DNA from: Lysobacterales bacterium
GTDB lineage: Bacteria; Pseudomonadota; Gammaproteobacteria; Xanthomonadales; Rhodanobacteraceae
Direction of reading: 5' to 3'
NCBI GenBank assembly: GCA_016721015.1
Contig: JADKJL010000012.1
Coordinates: 62,001-126,000 of the forward strand
DNA: 64,000 bases
Part shown: positions 1-7,870 of the stretch, one piece after another
Numbering within the stretch: position 1 is the stretch's first letter
Layout: each line of letters begins with the position of its first letter
Made by a program: the position numbers and the translations under genes
The notes under the pieces: generated by a model
Told to the model about the DNA's origin: nothing
Database searches by the model: none
Seen by the model: the letters and a program-made list of their open reading frames with translations, nothing else

Positions 1-2
1 TC

Positions 3-143
3 GGCGCATTCGAGAAACAAGGCATCGCCACAGTCAGCGTGCCGCTTGATGGACTGAGCCGGGCGGCAGCCCTGATCCTGGCCGGACTGCTTGCCATCAG
101 CGCAGGACTGCGACGGCGCCGCGAGCGGCAATCATCGAACTGA
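3..143 (+). CDS. C-terminal end of a secreted protein with an IPTL-CTERM-like sorting tail (partial)
   Basis: Only the last 46 codons are in the window; the gene begins to the left. The visible tail has three parts: a short VPLDGLS motif, a hydrophobic alanine/leucine helix of about 18 residues, and an arginine cluster (LRRRRER) just before the stop. That architecture matches the IPTL-CTERM/PEP-CTERM type of protein-sorting signal, in which the helix holds the protein in the membrane until a dedicated sorting enzyme acts. The rest of the protein, and so its function, cannot be seen. It could instead be an ordinary C-terminal membrane anchor. Confidence 0.6.
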   Translation, partial: GAFEKQGIATVSVPLDGLSRAAALILAGLLAISAGLRRRRERQSSN

Positions 144-167
144 CCCATCGGTGAGGAAACGCTGCCC

Positions 168-186
168 GCGGCAATCGTCTTGCCGC
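168..186. terminator. Stem-loop between convergent genes
   Basis: GCGGCAA and TTGCCGC form a perfect 7-bp stem around a 5-nt loop, between the stop of the left-edge gene and the convergent DUF4399 gene. No T-run follows on either strand, so this is a weak terminator candidate at best. Confidence 0.3.
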
Positions 187-262
187 AGGCTCGAATCGGG
201 TTCGTACCGGATCCCACCTATCCGCTACCGGCCTGCCGACATCGTCTTGAACGAACCCGCTG

Positions 263-721
263 CTACTTCACCGTCACGGTGATCTTGTCCGACACGATCG
301 GCGGATCGAACTGCATGTGCAGGGCGTCAGCCAGGTCAAGCTGCAGACTGTGCTTGCCCGGAGCAAGCTTGATCGTGGTTTCGGTCTGGCCGCCGCCAAA
401 ATGGACGTGATGGTCATCGGCGGGAATCGGTTGATCGAGTGGCGGCAGCGCATCGACGTCGATCAGCAGATGATGATGGCCGGTGCCTTGCTTCATGGCA
501 CCTGCCGGAGATACACCCATGCCACGCAAGCCGAAGCGCACGGTGAACTCCTGCGAAACCGTCTCGCCATCCTTTGGCGAAATGAGGTAGAGCTCGACAC
601 CGGATGGTGCCGTTGTGCGCGGCAGACTCAACGCCTTGCCGTCATCGGCGGCAGCCGGAAACATGAACAGGCTGGCACCAGCGAACACGAATGCACCTAG
701 CAACAGTTTCGGATGTGGCAT
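263..721 (-). CDS. DUF4399 family periplasmic protein
   Basis: A 152-residue protein with a clear Sec signal peptide (hydrophobic residues 4-22, likely cut after an Ala-x-Ala near residue 25). The mature part matches the DUF4399 family: a YLISPKDG opening, a GTGHHHLLID histidine-rich segment, a DDHHVHFGGGQT segment and a C-terminal strand ending in KITVTVK. The histidine clusters suggest metal binding, but no function is established for the family as far as I know. The start is supported by an AGGAG ribosome site six bases upstream. It stands alone, convergent with the left-edge gene and divergent from the tRNA operon. Confidence 0.85.
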   Translation of the reverse strand: MPHPKLLLGAFVFAGASLFMFPAAADDGKALSLPRTTAPSGVELYLISPKDGETVSQEFTVRFGLRGMGVSPAGAMKQGTGHHHLLIDVDALPPLDQPIPADDHHVHFGGGQTETTIKLAPGKHSLQLDLADALHMQFDPPIVSDKITVTVK

Positions 722-946
722 TGGACTTCTCCTTTACTGGCGGGAAACACGTTCCATCATGCCATCGGGATGATGAATGGGTGAGCTATTGATCAGGCCC
801 GTGAGCACAGGGACATTGCCTGACTCTTCCTCCCGTGGGCAGAAGAAGCAGTTGAAGGGGAAAGAGAAGGCCGTTCGACACCGGTCATGATTTCGCAGTC
901 GGCGCGAACATATCGAACCAATTTCATGCGCAATGCAGAATAAGTG

Positions 947-975
947 TTGACGATCCTGCCCACACTCCTTATTCT
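947..975 (+). promoter_or_regulatory. Promoter of the tRNA-Ala/Glu/Asp operon
   Basis: TTGACG at 947-952 and TATTCT at 970-975 are separated by 17 bases and end 12 bases before the mature tRNA-Ala. The stretch between the -10 box and the tRNA is GC-rich, the kind of discriminator expected of stringently controlled stable-RNA promoters. Confidence 0.6.
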
Positions 976-987
976 CTCGCGCCTCCC

Positions 988-1063
<76 letters not shown>

Positions 1064-1098
1064 GATTTACGATCAGGTTTTCCAAGGTTTCTCTATGC

Positions 1099-1174
1099 GT
1101 CCCCATCGTCTAGAGGCCCAGGACACCGCCCTTTCACGGCAGTAACAGGGGTTCGAATCCCCTTGGGGACGCCA
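1099..1174 (+). tRNA. tRNA-Glu (TTC)
   Basis: The acceptor GTCCCCA pairs with TGGGGAC, the anticodon loop is CTTTCAC (anticodon TTC), the T-loop is TTCGAAT and the 3' end is encoded as GCCA. It lies 35 bases after tRNA-Ala. Confidence 0.97.
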
Positions 1175-1247
1175 GTGACGATCAGGCTCGCGAAATCGAA
1201 CCGGATCGGTGAGAATAGCGGATTGCGCAGGATGCGCTGAAAAATGT

Positions 1248-1324
1248 GGAGCGGTAGTTCAGCTGGTTAGAATGCTGGCCTGTCACGCCGGAGGTCGCGG
1301 GTTCGAGTCCCGTCCGCTCCGCCA
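1248..1324 (+). tRNA. tRNA-Asp (GTC)
   Basis: The acceptor GGAGCGG pairs with CCGCTCC, the anticodon loop is CTGTCAC (anticodon GTC), the T-arm is GCGGGTTCGAGTCCCGT and the 3' end is GCCA. Last gene of the tRNA operon, with a terminator directly after it. Confidence 0.97.
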
Positions 1325-1335
1325 CTTTTCACAAG

Positions 1336-1360
1336 AAAACCCGCGAATGCGGGTTTTTTT
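1336..1360 (+). terminator. Rho-independent terminator of the tRNA operon
   Basis: AAAACCCGC and GCGGGTTTT form a 9-bp stem around a GAAT loop, followed by a T-run. It starts 12 bases after tRNA-Asp. Confidence 0.93.
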
Positions 1361-1387
1361 GTGCGCGCATTGGGGCCATTGCCGGTT

Positions 1388-1882
1388 TCAACCCAGCGCG
1401 CCAGGCGCGAGCATCGTGCTGGAATCGGCCAGTTCCAGCGTGCCGATCGAATGCCCTTGCTCGGCCAGATATTCGAGCCAGCGATTGAGGAACGAGCTCT
1501 GCCGCACGCGACGCTCGAAAATCGTGTGCGCGGGCGGCAATGGCCCGATTGCCCGTTCGAGACGCAGATCCGAGTGATAGCTCAGCACCTCGGCCATGCG
1601 CGCATCGCGATACATGCGGATATTCGCCGAGGGCACGAGGCCACCGGTTTCTGCATCACGCAAGCAATAGGTAAGGATCAGATCGACCGTGTAGCGATGC
1701 TGCTCGATGACTTCAAGCAGCACATCGAGTTGATCATCCACCGAGGAGCGATAGCAACCTGCCACCAGGCGCTGGGGCGCGAACAAGCGGGCCAGCCGAT
1801 GATAGTTCTCGGCATGCATTCCCATCAGCCAGGAAAACCGGCTGGGCAGTGCGGAAACGCGATGGGCGGTCAAGGTCGACAT
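1388..1882 (-). CDS. DUF1249 family protein (YqiB-like)
   Basis: A 164-residue soluble protein with no signal peptide or membrane segment. It matches the DUF1249 family (E. coli YqiB): an N-terminal FSWLMGMHAENYHRLARLF segment, then the conserved VIEQHRYTVDLILTYCL and RMYRDARMAEVLSYH segments. No biochemical role is assigned to the family that I can state. It ends close to the convergent tRNA terminator and lies downstream of ppsR on the same strand. Confidence 0.85.
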   Translation of the reverse strand: MSTLTAHRVSALPSRFSWLMGMHAENYHRLARLFAPQRLVAGCYRSSVDDQLDVLLEVIEQHRYTVDLILTYCLRDAETGGLVPSANIRMYRDARMAEVLSYHSDLRLERAIGPLPPAHTIFERRVRQSSFLNRWLEYLAEQGHSIGTLELADSSTMLAPGALG

Positions 1883-2001
1883 GGATCGATCATAGCATCG
1901 GGTTTTCTGCCGACCAGTCTGTTGCAGAAGCGCATTTCGGGCGTACTATCGAGGTCTCGCCTGTCACCTCCCGATCACTTGGCTGATCGCGAAAAGCGCC
2001 T

Positions 2002-2817
2002 TCAGAACATGTGTTTCTCAATACCGAGCTGGGACAGGATCTTGCTCGCGATTTCCTCGATCGATGTATTCGTCGTGCTCTGCATCGGAATGCCTTCGCG
2101 ACGGTAGAGCTTTTCAGCGATTTCCAGTTCACGTCGGCATTGCGCCAGTTTGGCGTATTCGCTACCGGGGCGGCGCGCCTCGCGCACCTGGGCGAGGCGC
2201 TGCGCGTCGATGCTCAGGGCATACAGCCTGGATTTGTATCCTTTCAGCCGCTCGGGCAACTCGAACCGTTCCAGATCCTCTTCGGTCAACGGATAGTTGG
2301 CCGCCTTCACTCCATAGTGCAGTGCCATGTAAAGGCATGTCGGTGTCTTGCCGACGCGTGACACGCCGACCAGGATGACTTCCGCATCGTCATAGCGCAC
2401 ATCGATGCCATCGTCGTGCGAAAGCGCGTAATTGGTCGCATTGATGCGCGCCTCGTACTCGGCAAAATTGGTCAGGCCATGGGCCTTGCCGACGCGCGAA
2501 CTACGCGGCACGCCAAGCTCCTGCTCGAGCGGCGCTATGAAGGGCGCGAACACATCGAGCATCAGCCCGCCACCTGTTGCCACGATGTCACTGAGCAGCT
2601 GGTCCATGATCGTGTTGACCACGATTGGGCGCATGCCGGTCTTCATGTGCGAAGTCTTGATGCGCAATGCGGCGTGTTCGGCCTTGTCTTCCGAATCGAC
2701 AAACGGCAGGCGGAACGATTCGAAATCAACACTCTCGAACTGGGTCAGCACACTGTGACCAATGGTTTCCGCAGTAATTCCGGTGCCGTCGGAGACAAAG
2801 AACACGGTACGGCGCAT
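2002..2817 (-). CDS. ppsR: PEP synthase regulatory protein (kinase/pyrophosphorylase)
   Basis: A 271-residue member of the DUF299/PPSR family. In E. coli the orthologue inactivates PEP synthase by ADP-dependent phosphorylation of an active-site threonine and reverses this with phosphate. It opens with MRRTVFFVSDGTGITAETIG and carries the P-loop-like GVSRVGKTPTC near residues 150-160 and an N-terminal-like VGKAHGL segment, all typical. I start it at the ATG at 2817: an open frame continues upstream to 3030, but the extra 71 residues are basic, low-complexity and unlike the family. It is divergent from its target ppsA, the usual arrangement, so the pair can be controlled from the 267-bp gap between them. 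Confidence 0.95.
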   Translation of the reverse strand: MRRTVFFVSDGTGITAETIGHSVLTQFESVDFESFRLPFVDSEDKAEHAALRIKTSHMKTGMRPIVVNTIMDQLLSDIVATGGGLMLDVFAPFIAPLEQELGVPRSSRVGKAHGLTNFAEYEARINATNYALSHDDGIDVRYDDAEVILVGVSRVGKTPTCLYMALHYGVKAANYPLTEEDLERFELPERLKGYKSRLYALSIDAQRLAQVREARRPGSEYAKLAQCRRELEIAEKLYRREGIPMQSTTNTSIEEIASKILSQLGIEKHMF

Positions 2818-2929
2818 GTGGAGTCCGGGAGTGGGGAGGAAGGCCAGTCTATGCAATCGCGCCCTTTGTTGTCGTTTCTGCGCCATGCGGAGCTTTCCTG
2901 CCCCGGACAACATCGCCAAGGCAGCGCTG

Positions 2930-2960
2930 TTTGCAGGAGCAGGCTTCAGCGGCGATGCCT
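2930..2960 (+). repeat. Solitary REP-like element
   Basis: This 31-base stretch in the ppsR-ppsA gap matches the array units near 57.4 kb at about 26 of 31 positions when aligned by eye. It shares the central GGCTTCAGC core and the flanking GATGCCT. The inverted partner arm is missing, so it is a single REP and not the paired form seen in the array. Confidence 0.6.
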
Positions 2961-3084
2961 TTCGACATCTGGCAGCGCGGCCTAGCGGCTGGATACCCTC
3001 TCGCAGCAAACGGGAGTGTCGCCTGCCCAACGGAGCCGGTAGCCGGTAGAATGATGCGCTGCATTATTTTTCCGGAGATGACCC

Positions 3085-5457
3085 TTGAGCGACATGGTTC
3101 TTTGGCTTGATGCGTTGCGCCTGTCCGATCTTGGCAAGGTCGGTGGCAAGAACTCCTCGCTCGGCGAGATGATCGGCAACCTGAGCAAACTCGGCGTTTC
3201 CGTGCCGGGCGGCTACGCGACCACGGCAGAAGCGTTTCAAAACTTCATCGCCCAGAGTGGCCTCGCCCAGCGCATCCAGGATCGCCTCGCCACGCTTAAT
3301 GTCGACAACGTCTCCGAGTTGACCACGGCCGGTGCCGAAATCCGCCAATGGGTCATCGATACTCCGCTGATTCCCGAGTTCGACAAGGCCGTGCGCGAAG
3401 CCTACGCGCAGCTTTGCGAAAAGGCCGGCAGCCACGACATCGCCGTCGCCGTGCGCTCCTCGGCCACCGCCGAGGATCTGCCCGATGCCTCATTCGCTGG
3501 CCAGCAGGAAACCTTCCTGAATGTCATCGGCGCCGACGACGTCATCCACACGCTGAAGGAAGTGTTCGCCTCGCTGTACAATGATCGTGCGATTGCCTAT
3601 CGCGTCCATCACGGCTTCAAGCATGAAGACGTCTCCCTGTCGGCCGGCGTGCAGCTCATGGTGCGCTCGGATATCGGCGCCTCCGGCGTGCTCTTCACGC
3701 TCGACACCGAATCGGGCTTTCGCGATGCGGTCTTTGTCACCGGCAGCTATGGTCTGGGCGAAATGGTAGTCCAGGGTGCGGTCAATCCGGATGAGTTCTA
3801 CGTCTACAAGCCCACTCTGCGCGCTGGCAAACCAGCGATCCTGCGTCGTCAGATCGGCTCCAAGCAGCAGCGCATGGTCTATTCCGACAAGTCCGGCGAA
3901 CGCGTGCGCATCGAGGAAACCCCGATTGCCGATCGCAACCGATTCTGCCTCAGCGACGAGGACGTTCACGAGCTCTCGCGCCAGGCACTGACCATCGAGG
4001 ATCACTACGGCCGCCCGATGGATATCGAGTGGGCGAAGGATGGCAACACTGGCAAGCTCTATATCGTCCAGGCGCGCCCGGAAACGGTGAAATCAAGGGT
4101 GCGGCCCACCCAGATCGAACGGTTCCAGTTGCATTCGCGCGGCAAGGTGCTCGCCGAGGGTCGCTCGGTCGGCCAGAAGATCGGCAGTGGGGTCGCTCGC
4201 GTCGTGCGCTCGCTCAAGGACATGGATCGCGTCAAGGAAGGTGACGTGCTGGTCGCCGACATGACCGACCCCGATTGGGAGCCGGTGATGAAGCGTGCCG
4301 CGGCCATCGTCACCAACCGCGGTGGACGCACCTGCCATGCCGCGATCATCGCCCGCGAACTCGGCGTACCGGCCATCGTTGGCACCGGCAACGGCCTTGA
4401 GCTGATCCCGGACGGTGCCGAAGTGACCATCTCATGCGCCGAAGGAGATACCGGCTTCATTTACGAGGGCCTGCTGCCGTTCGAGCGCATCACCGCCGAT
4501 CTCGACAAGATGCCACCTGCCCCGCTCAAGATCATGATGAACGTGGCCAACCCCGAGCGCGCGTTTGATTTCGCCATGCTGCCGAACGCCGGCGTCGGCC
4601 TCGCCCGACTCGAGATGATCATTGCCAGCCATATCGGTGTGCATCCGCGAGCCCTGCTCGAATACGACAACCAGGATGCCGACACCCGTCGCAAGATCGA
4701 CGAGCGCATGGCCGGCTATTCAAGCCCGGTCAATTTCTACGTCGACCGCCTGGCCGAAGGCATCGCCACGATCACCGCGGCATTCGCACCGCAGCCGGTC
4801 ATCGTGCGCCTGTCGGATTTCAAATCGAACGAGTACGCCAACCTGATCGGCGGCTCGAACTATGAGCCGCACGAGGAAAACCCCATGATCGGCTTCCGCG
4901 GCGCGAGCCGCTATGTCGATCCGAGCTTCGCCGCCTCGTTCGCGCTGGAATGCCGCGCGATGAAAAAAGTGCGAGAGGAAATGGGCCTGGCCAACGCCTG
5001 GGTCATGATTCCGTTCGTGCGCACGCTCGAGGAAGGCCGCAAGGTTATCGAGGTTCTCGCCGAAAACGGACTCAAACAGGGCCAGGACGGCCTCAAGATC
5101 ATCATGATGTGCGAAGTACCATCCAACGCCTTGCTCGCTGACGAATTCCTCGACATCTTCGACGGCTTCTCAATCGGCTCCAACGACCTGACCCAGCTCA
5201 CCCTCGGCCTGGACCGGGATTCGAGCATCGTCGCCCACCTGTTCGACGAGCGGAATCCCGCGGTCAAGAAGTTGTTGTCGATGGCGATCCAGACGGCCAA
5301 GCGCAAAGGCAAGTACATCGGCATCTGCGGCCAGGGCCCGAGCGATCATCCGGATCTTGCGGAATGGCTGATGGAGGAAGGCATTGAATCGGTTTCCCTG
5401 AACCCGGATACGGTGGTGGACACCTGGTTGAAGTTGGCCAAGAAAAAGGCAGGTTAG
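3085..5457 (+). CDS. ppsA: Phosphoenolpyruvate synthase (pyruvate, water dikinase)
   Basis: A 790-residue enzyme that makes PEP, AMP and phosphate from pyruvate, ATP and water, for gluconeogenesis from three-carbon substrates. Domains in order: an N-terminal ATP-grasp domain (GGKNSSLGEMI near residue 22, SSATAEDLPDASFAGQQETFLN near 130), a mobile phospho-histidine domain (GGRTCHAAIIARELGVP, catalytic His418), and a C-terminal PEP/pyruvate barrel ending with the IGICGQGPSD motif (catalytic Cys748). I take the TTG at 3085 as start because GGAG lies eight bases upstream; an in-frame ATG at 3094 is the alternative. A TAGAAT -10-like box at 3047-3052 lacks a good -35. Regulation is expected through the divergent ppsR. 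Confidence 0.97.
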   Translation: MSDMVLWLDALRLSDLGKVGGKNSSLGEMIGNLSKLGVSVPGGYATTAEAFQNFIAQSGLAQRIQDRLATLNVDNVSELTTAGAEIRQWVIDTPLIPEFDKAVREAYAQLCEKAGSHDIAVAVRSSATAEDLPDASFAGQQETFLNVIGADDVIHTLKEVFASLYNDRAIAYRVHHGFKHEDVSLSAGVQLMVRSDIGASGVLFTLDTESGFRDAVFVTGSYGLGEMVVQGAVNPDEFYVYKPTLRAGKPAILRRQIGSKQQRMVYSDKSGERVRIEETPIADRNRFCLSDEDVHELSRQALTIEDHYGRPMDIEWAKDGNTGKLYIVQARPETVKSRVRPTQIERFQLHSRGKVLAEGRSVGQKIGSGVARVVRSLKDMDRVKEGDVLVADMTDPDWEPVMKRAAAIVTNRGGRTCHAAIIARELGVPAIVGTGNGLELIPDGAEVTISCAEGDTGFIYEGLLPFERITADLDKMPPAPLKIMMNVANPERAFDFAMLPNAGVGLARLEMIIASHIGVHPRALLEYDNQDADTRRKIDERMAGYSSPVNFYVDRLAEGIATITAAFAPQPVIVRLSDFKSNEYANLIGGSNYEPHEENPMIGFRGASRYVDPSFAASFALECRAMKKVREEMGLANAWVMIPFVRTLEEGRKVIEVLAENGLKQGQDGLKIIMMCEVPSNALLADEFLDIFDGFSIGSNDLTQLTLGLDRDSSIVAHLFDERNPAVKKLLSMAIQTAKRKGKYIGICGQGPSDHPDLAEWLMEEGIESVSLNPDTVVDTWLKLAKKKAG

Positions 5458-5723
5458 CGCGAGGCGCTTCAGTTCAGGCGCAGGAATGCTCGACGTCGGA
5501 GGCTCGATGCTCGGACGGCCGAGCCAAGAGCGAGACGCGGCTTGGCCTCGCCCAGCCGAATTCTCGCCTCAACCGGGAAAGTCCGACAGGCTGCTAGTGA
5601 CCCTGGAACCAGGAGCGGCATGACCTTTGTCCGATTGCGGCGAGAACCGACCGATCGTGCGCACAAGGGTCTTGTCCAACTCTTTGGCAACGGCGTTGTT
5701 AACCGATACAAGGAACGGAAATC

Positions 5724-6215
5724 ATGTTGAATTCCATCCGACATTCCGCCGTGGGTTTGTTGCTGGCTTGCGTCACTTCAACCGCACAGTGCGCGCCACT
5801 CGAAATGACACCTCAGCAGTTGTTCGCCGGGCACAGCGAAGGCAATGGTTCGCTGAAAATTCTCCTCGGCAAGACCCAGCCATTCCATGTCGAGAGTCGC
5901 GGACAGGCGCAACCTGATGGAAGCTTTCGATTGGACCAGACCGTCACGTTTGAAGGCAAGCCAGCGCAAGACCGCACATGGATCCTCGAAACCGTGGGCC
6001 CGCGGATGTATGCCGGCACGCTGAGCGATGCCGCCGGCGAAGTGACCGGTCGAAGCGAAGGCAATCGGCTGATCCTGCGCTATCGCATCAAGGGACCGAT
6101 GGTCATGCAGCAGACGCTTGAATTGCTCGCCGACGGCAAGACGATCGACAACACCGGCACGCTCACGCTGCTCGGAATTCCGATCGGACGATTGCACGAG
6201 ATCATCATCCGCTGA
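5724..6215 (+). CDS. Small exported protein, probably DUF3833 family
   Basis: A 163-residue protein with an N-terminal signal sequence. Cys16 in LLLAC could be a lipoprotein cysteine; otherwise cleavage would follow AQC-A near residue 23. The rest is beta-rich: FRLDQTVTFEGKPAQDRTWIL, then GPRMYAGTLSDAAGEVTGRSEGNRLILRYRIKGP and a C-terminal LHEIIIR. This pattern resembles DUF3833 proteins, which have no assigned role that I know of. AAGGAA upstream supports the start. The 266-bp gap before it, after ppsA, holds a GC-rich partial dyad (GCCAAG/CTTGGC) but no clear terminator. Confidence 0.65.
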   Translation: MLNSIRHSAVGLLLACVTSTAQCAPLEMTPQQLFAGHSEGNGSLKILLGKTQPFHVESRGQAQPDGSFRLDQTVTFEGKPAQDRTWILETVGPRMYAGTLSDAAGEVTGRSEGNRLILRYRIKGPMVMQQTLELLADGKTIDNTGTLTLLGIPIGRLHEIIIR

Positions 6216-6263
6216 GATTCAATCAGAAGTCAGATCGCTTGAAACCTCGAATGCCGGCGGCAC

Positions 6264-6292
6264 TTGCCAATCCGGATCAATATACGTACATT
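6264..6292 (+). promoter_or_regulatory. Promoter of lexA2
   Basis: TTGCCA at 6264-6269 and TACATT at 6287-6292 are separated by 17 bases. Transcription would begin near 6299-6300, at the lexA2 ATG itself, so the mRNA would be leaderless or nearly so. Confidence 0.5.
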
Positions 6293-6301
6293 AGTACGTA
6301 T
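6282..6301. promoter_or_regulatory. LexA2 operator (perfect palindrome)
   Basis: ATACGTAC-ATTA-GTACGTAT is a perfect 20-base palindrome built on GTAC-N4-GTAC, the type of site described for LexA2 proteins in pseudomonads and xanthomonads. It covers the proposed -10 box and the first two bases of the lexA2 ATG. A bound repressor would therefore block the promoter directly, giving autoregulation of lexA2-imuA. Confidence 0.8.
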
Positions 6302-6911
6302 GGACGAAATCCTGCTGACCGACAACCAACGCCGCGTGCTCGAGTATATCCGCCAGCACACGATTGAACGGGGCCGACCACCCACCCTGCGCGAGATCGC
6401 CGATGCACTCGGATTCGCGCGGCACAGTTCGGCCCAGGATTACGTCACCGCCCTTGTCCGCAAGGGCGCCCTCGAACGCACGCCGCATCGCGGCCTGCGC
6501 CTCAACCATCGCTCAAGGACTCCGGCGGCCGTGATGTTGCCCCTCGTCGGCCGCGTGGCCGCCGGCAGTCCGATCCTCGCCACGGAGAATATCGAGGGCG
6601 AGTTCGGCATCGATGCCAGCCTGTTCCGTCCGCGCCCGGACTATTTCCTGCGCGTGGTCGGCTTGAGCATGCGTGATGCCGGAATTCTCGATGGCGATCT
6701 GGCCGCAATCCACCGCACCGACAGCGCCGATGACGGTCGCATCGTGGTTGCCCGCGTGGACGACGAAGTCACCCTGAAAACCCTTGAGCGCAAGCGCGGA
6801 CGGATTCGCCTGCTTCCCAGCAATCCCGACTTTGCGCCGATCGAGGTGGATCCGGCACGCGAGTCCTTCGCGATCGAAGGGCTTTATGTCGGCATGATCC
6901 GGAGAATCTGA
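6300..6911 (+). CDS. lexA2: LexA2-type SOS repressor
   Basis: A 203-residue repressor that cleaves itself when RecA filaments form after DNA damage. The N-terminal winged helix (residues 1-70, TLREIADALGFARHSSAQDYVTAL) binds DNA. The linker holds the Ala88-Gly89 cleavage site in VGRVAAGSP, and the peptidase domain has the Ser123 (GLSMRDAG) and Lys160 (VTLK) dyad. I chose the ATG at 6300 because the family start MDEILLTDNQ follows at once; an upstream TTG at 6264 would add 12 atypical residues and lies in the -35 box. imuA follows after three bases. LexA2 usually heads the lexA2-imuA-imuB-dnaE2 mutagenesis cassette; here only the first two genes are present. Confidence 0.93.
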   Translation: MDEILLTDNQRRVLEYIRQHTIERGRPPTLREIADALGFARHSSAQDYVTALVRKGALERTPHRGLRLNHRSRTPAAVMLPLVGRVAAGSPILATENIEGEFGIDASLFRPRPDYFLRVVGLSMRDAGILDGDLAAIHRTDSADDGRIVVARVDDEVTLKTLERKRGRIRLLPSNPDFAPIEVDPARESFAIEGLYVGMIRRI

Positions 6912-6914
6912 GCC

Positions 6915-7667
6915 ATGTCCGCCGTCCTCGCATCACCCTTTCTCGAACCCTCCTCGAACCGGCGGCCATCCACGCTCAGCGAAGTACTGGGCCATCCCGG
7001 CATCTGGCGTGGCAGTGCCGAAACCGTCTCCCCGATCCACACCCAGGCCAGTGGCAATACCTCGCTCGATGCCTTGCTGCCCGGGGGTGGCTGGCCGGTC
7101 GGTTCCCTGATCGAAATCCTCATCGAGAATGACGGCCTCGGAGAACTTGGACTGGTGCTCCCGGCATTGGCGGCATTGACCCGCTCGCGTCGTCGCGTGG
7201 CCATCATCGCACCGCCCTACTTGCCCTACCCTCCGGCCCTGGCGGCAGCGGGCATCGATCTCGATCACCTCGTGCAGATCGATGCGGATGTAGCCGACTC
7301 GCACTGGAGTGCCGAGCAATGTCTGCGTGCGGGTTGTTGCGCAGCCGTCGTGCACTGGCTGCCCGATGCCGATTACCGGCAATTGCGCCGGCTGCAACTG
7401 GCGGCGGAAACCGGCGGTGCCCTGGCCTTTGTCTTCCGTCCCGGGCAGGTCAGGGATCAATCCAGTCCGGCCGCCCTTCGTTTGGAGATTTCCCATTCCG
7501 AAACAGGTAGTTGCATCGAAATCTTGAAGTGCCGCGGCATCATGGATGGACGCTTGAAGCGCCGCCTGCCGCTGCGCACCGAGAGTGCTCCGGCCACATA
7601 CCCTGCCAACCACTCCCCTCCCTTTGGACAGCCAGCACGGCTTCTGGAAAACCGGGCGATTCAGTAG
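6915..7667 (+). CDS. imuA: Translesion synthesis-associated protein ImuA
   Basis: A 250-residue SulA/RecA-like protein of the inducible mutasome. Family features include TSLDALLPGGGWPVGSLIEILIENDGLGEL near residues 50-75, RRVAIIAPPYLPYPPALAAAGID near 95-115 and the CLRAGCCAAVVHWLPDADYRQLRRLQLAAE segment. It lies three bases downstream of lexA2 and must share its transcript. In related genomes imuA is followed by imuB (Y-family-like) and dnaE2 (error-prone polymerase). Here the next gene is the convergent ispG, about 200 bp away, and nothing recognisable as imuB or dnaE2 lies between. The last 30 residues (from APATYPANH) look unlike the family and may be read-through of a deletion joint. Confidence 0.88.
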   Translation: MSAVLASPFLEPSSNRRPSTLSEVLGHPGIWRGSAETVSPIHTQASGNTSLDALLPGGGWPVGSLIEILIENDGLGELGLVLPALAALTRSRRRVAIIAPPYLPYPPALAAAGIDLDHLVQIDADVADSHWSAEQCLRAGCCAAVVHWLPDADYRQLRRLQLAAETGGALAFVFRPGQVRDQSSPAALRLEISHSETGSCIEILKCRGIMDGRLKRRLPLRTESAPATYPANHSPPFGQPARLLENRAIQ

Positions 7668-7870
7668 CGGCCGTCAACCGCCACGGTCGCCAGGCACTAC
7701 CGCGGCAGCCGACGCCACGCGGGCAAACGCAACCTGGCTCGACTCGGCGCGAAATACTCGTCCAGAATCCCTCTCACGACCTCATGCGTCATCCGCAACA
7801 GCGGGCAGATACGCGAGACAGTCGGTTGAAGCGATCTGGCGACGCTCGCCGCGCTCGTGCCGCATATCGA

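Noticed and set aside
7668..7870. Possible remnants of imuB or dnaE2 after imuA
   Set aside because: No polymerase motif or typical DnaE2 C-terminal end was visible in the plus-strand frames I read.
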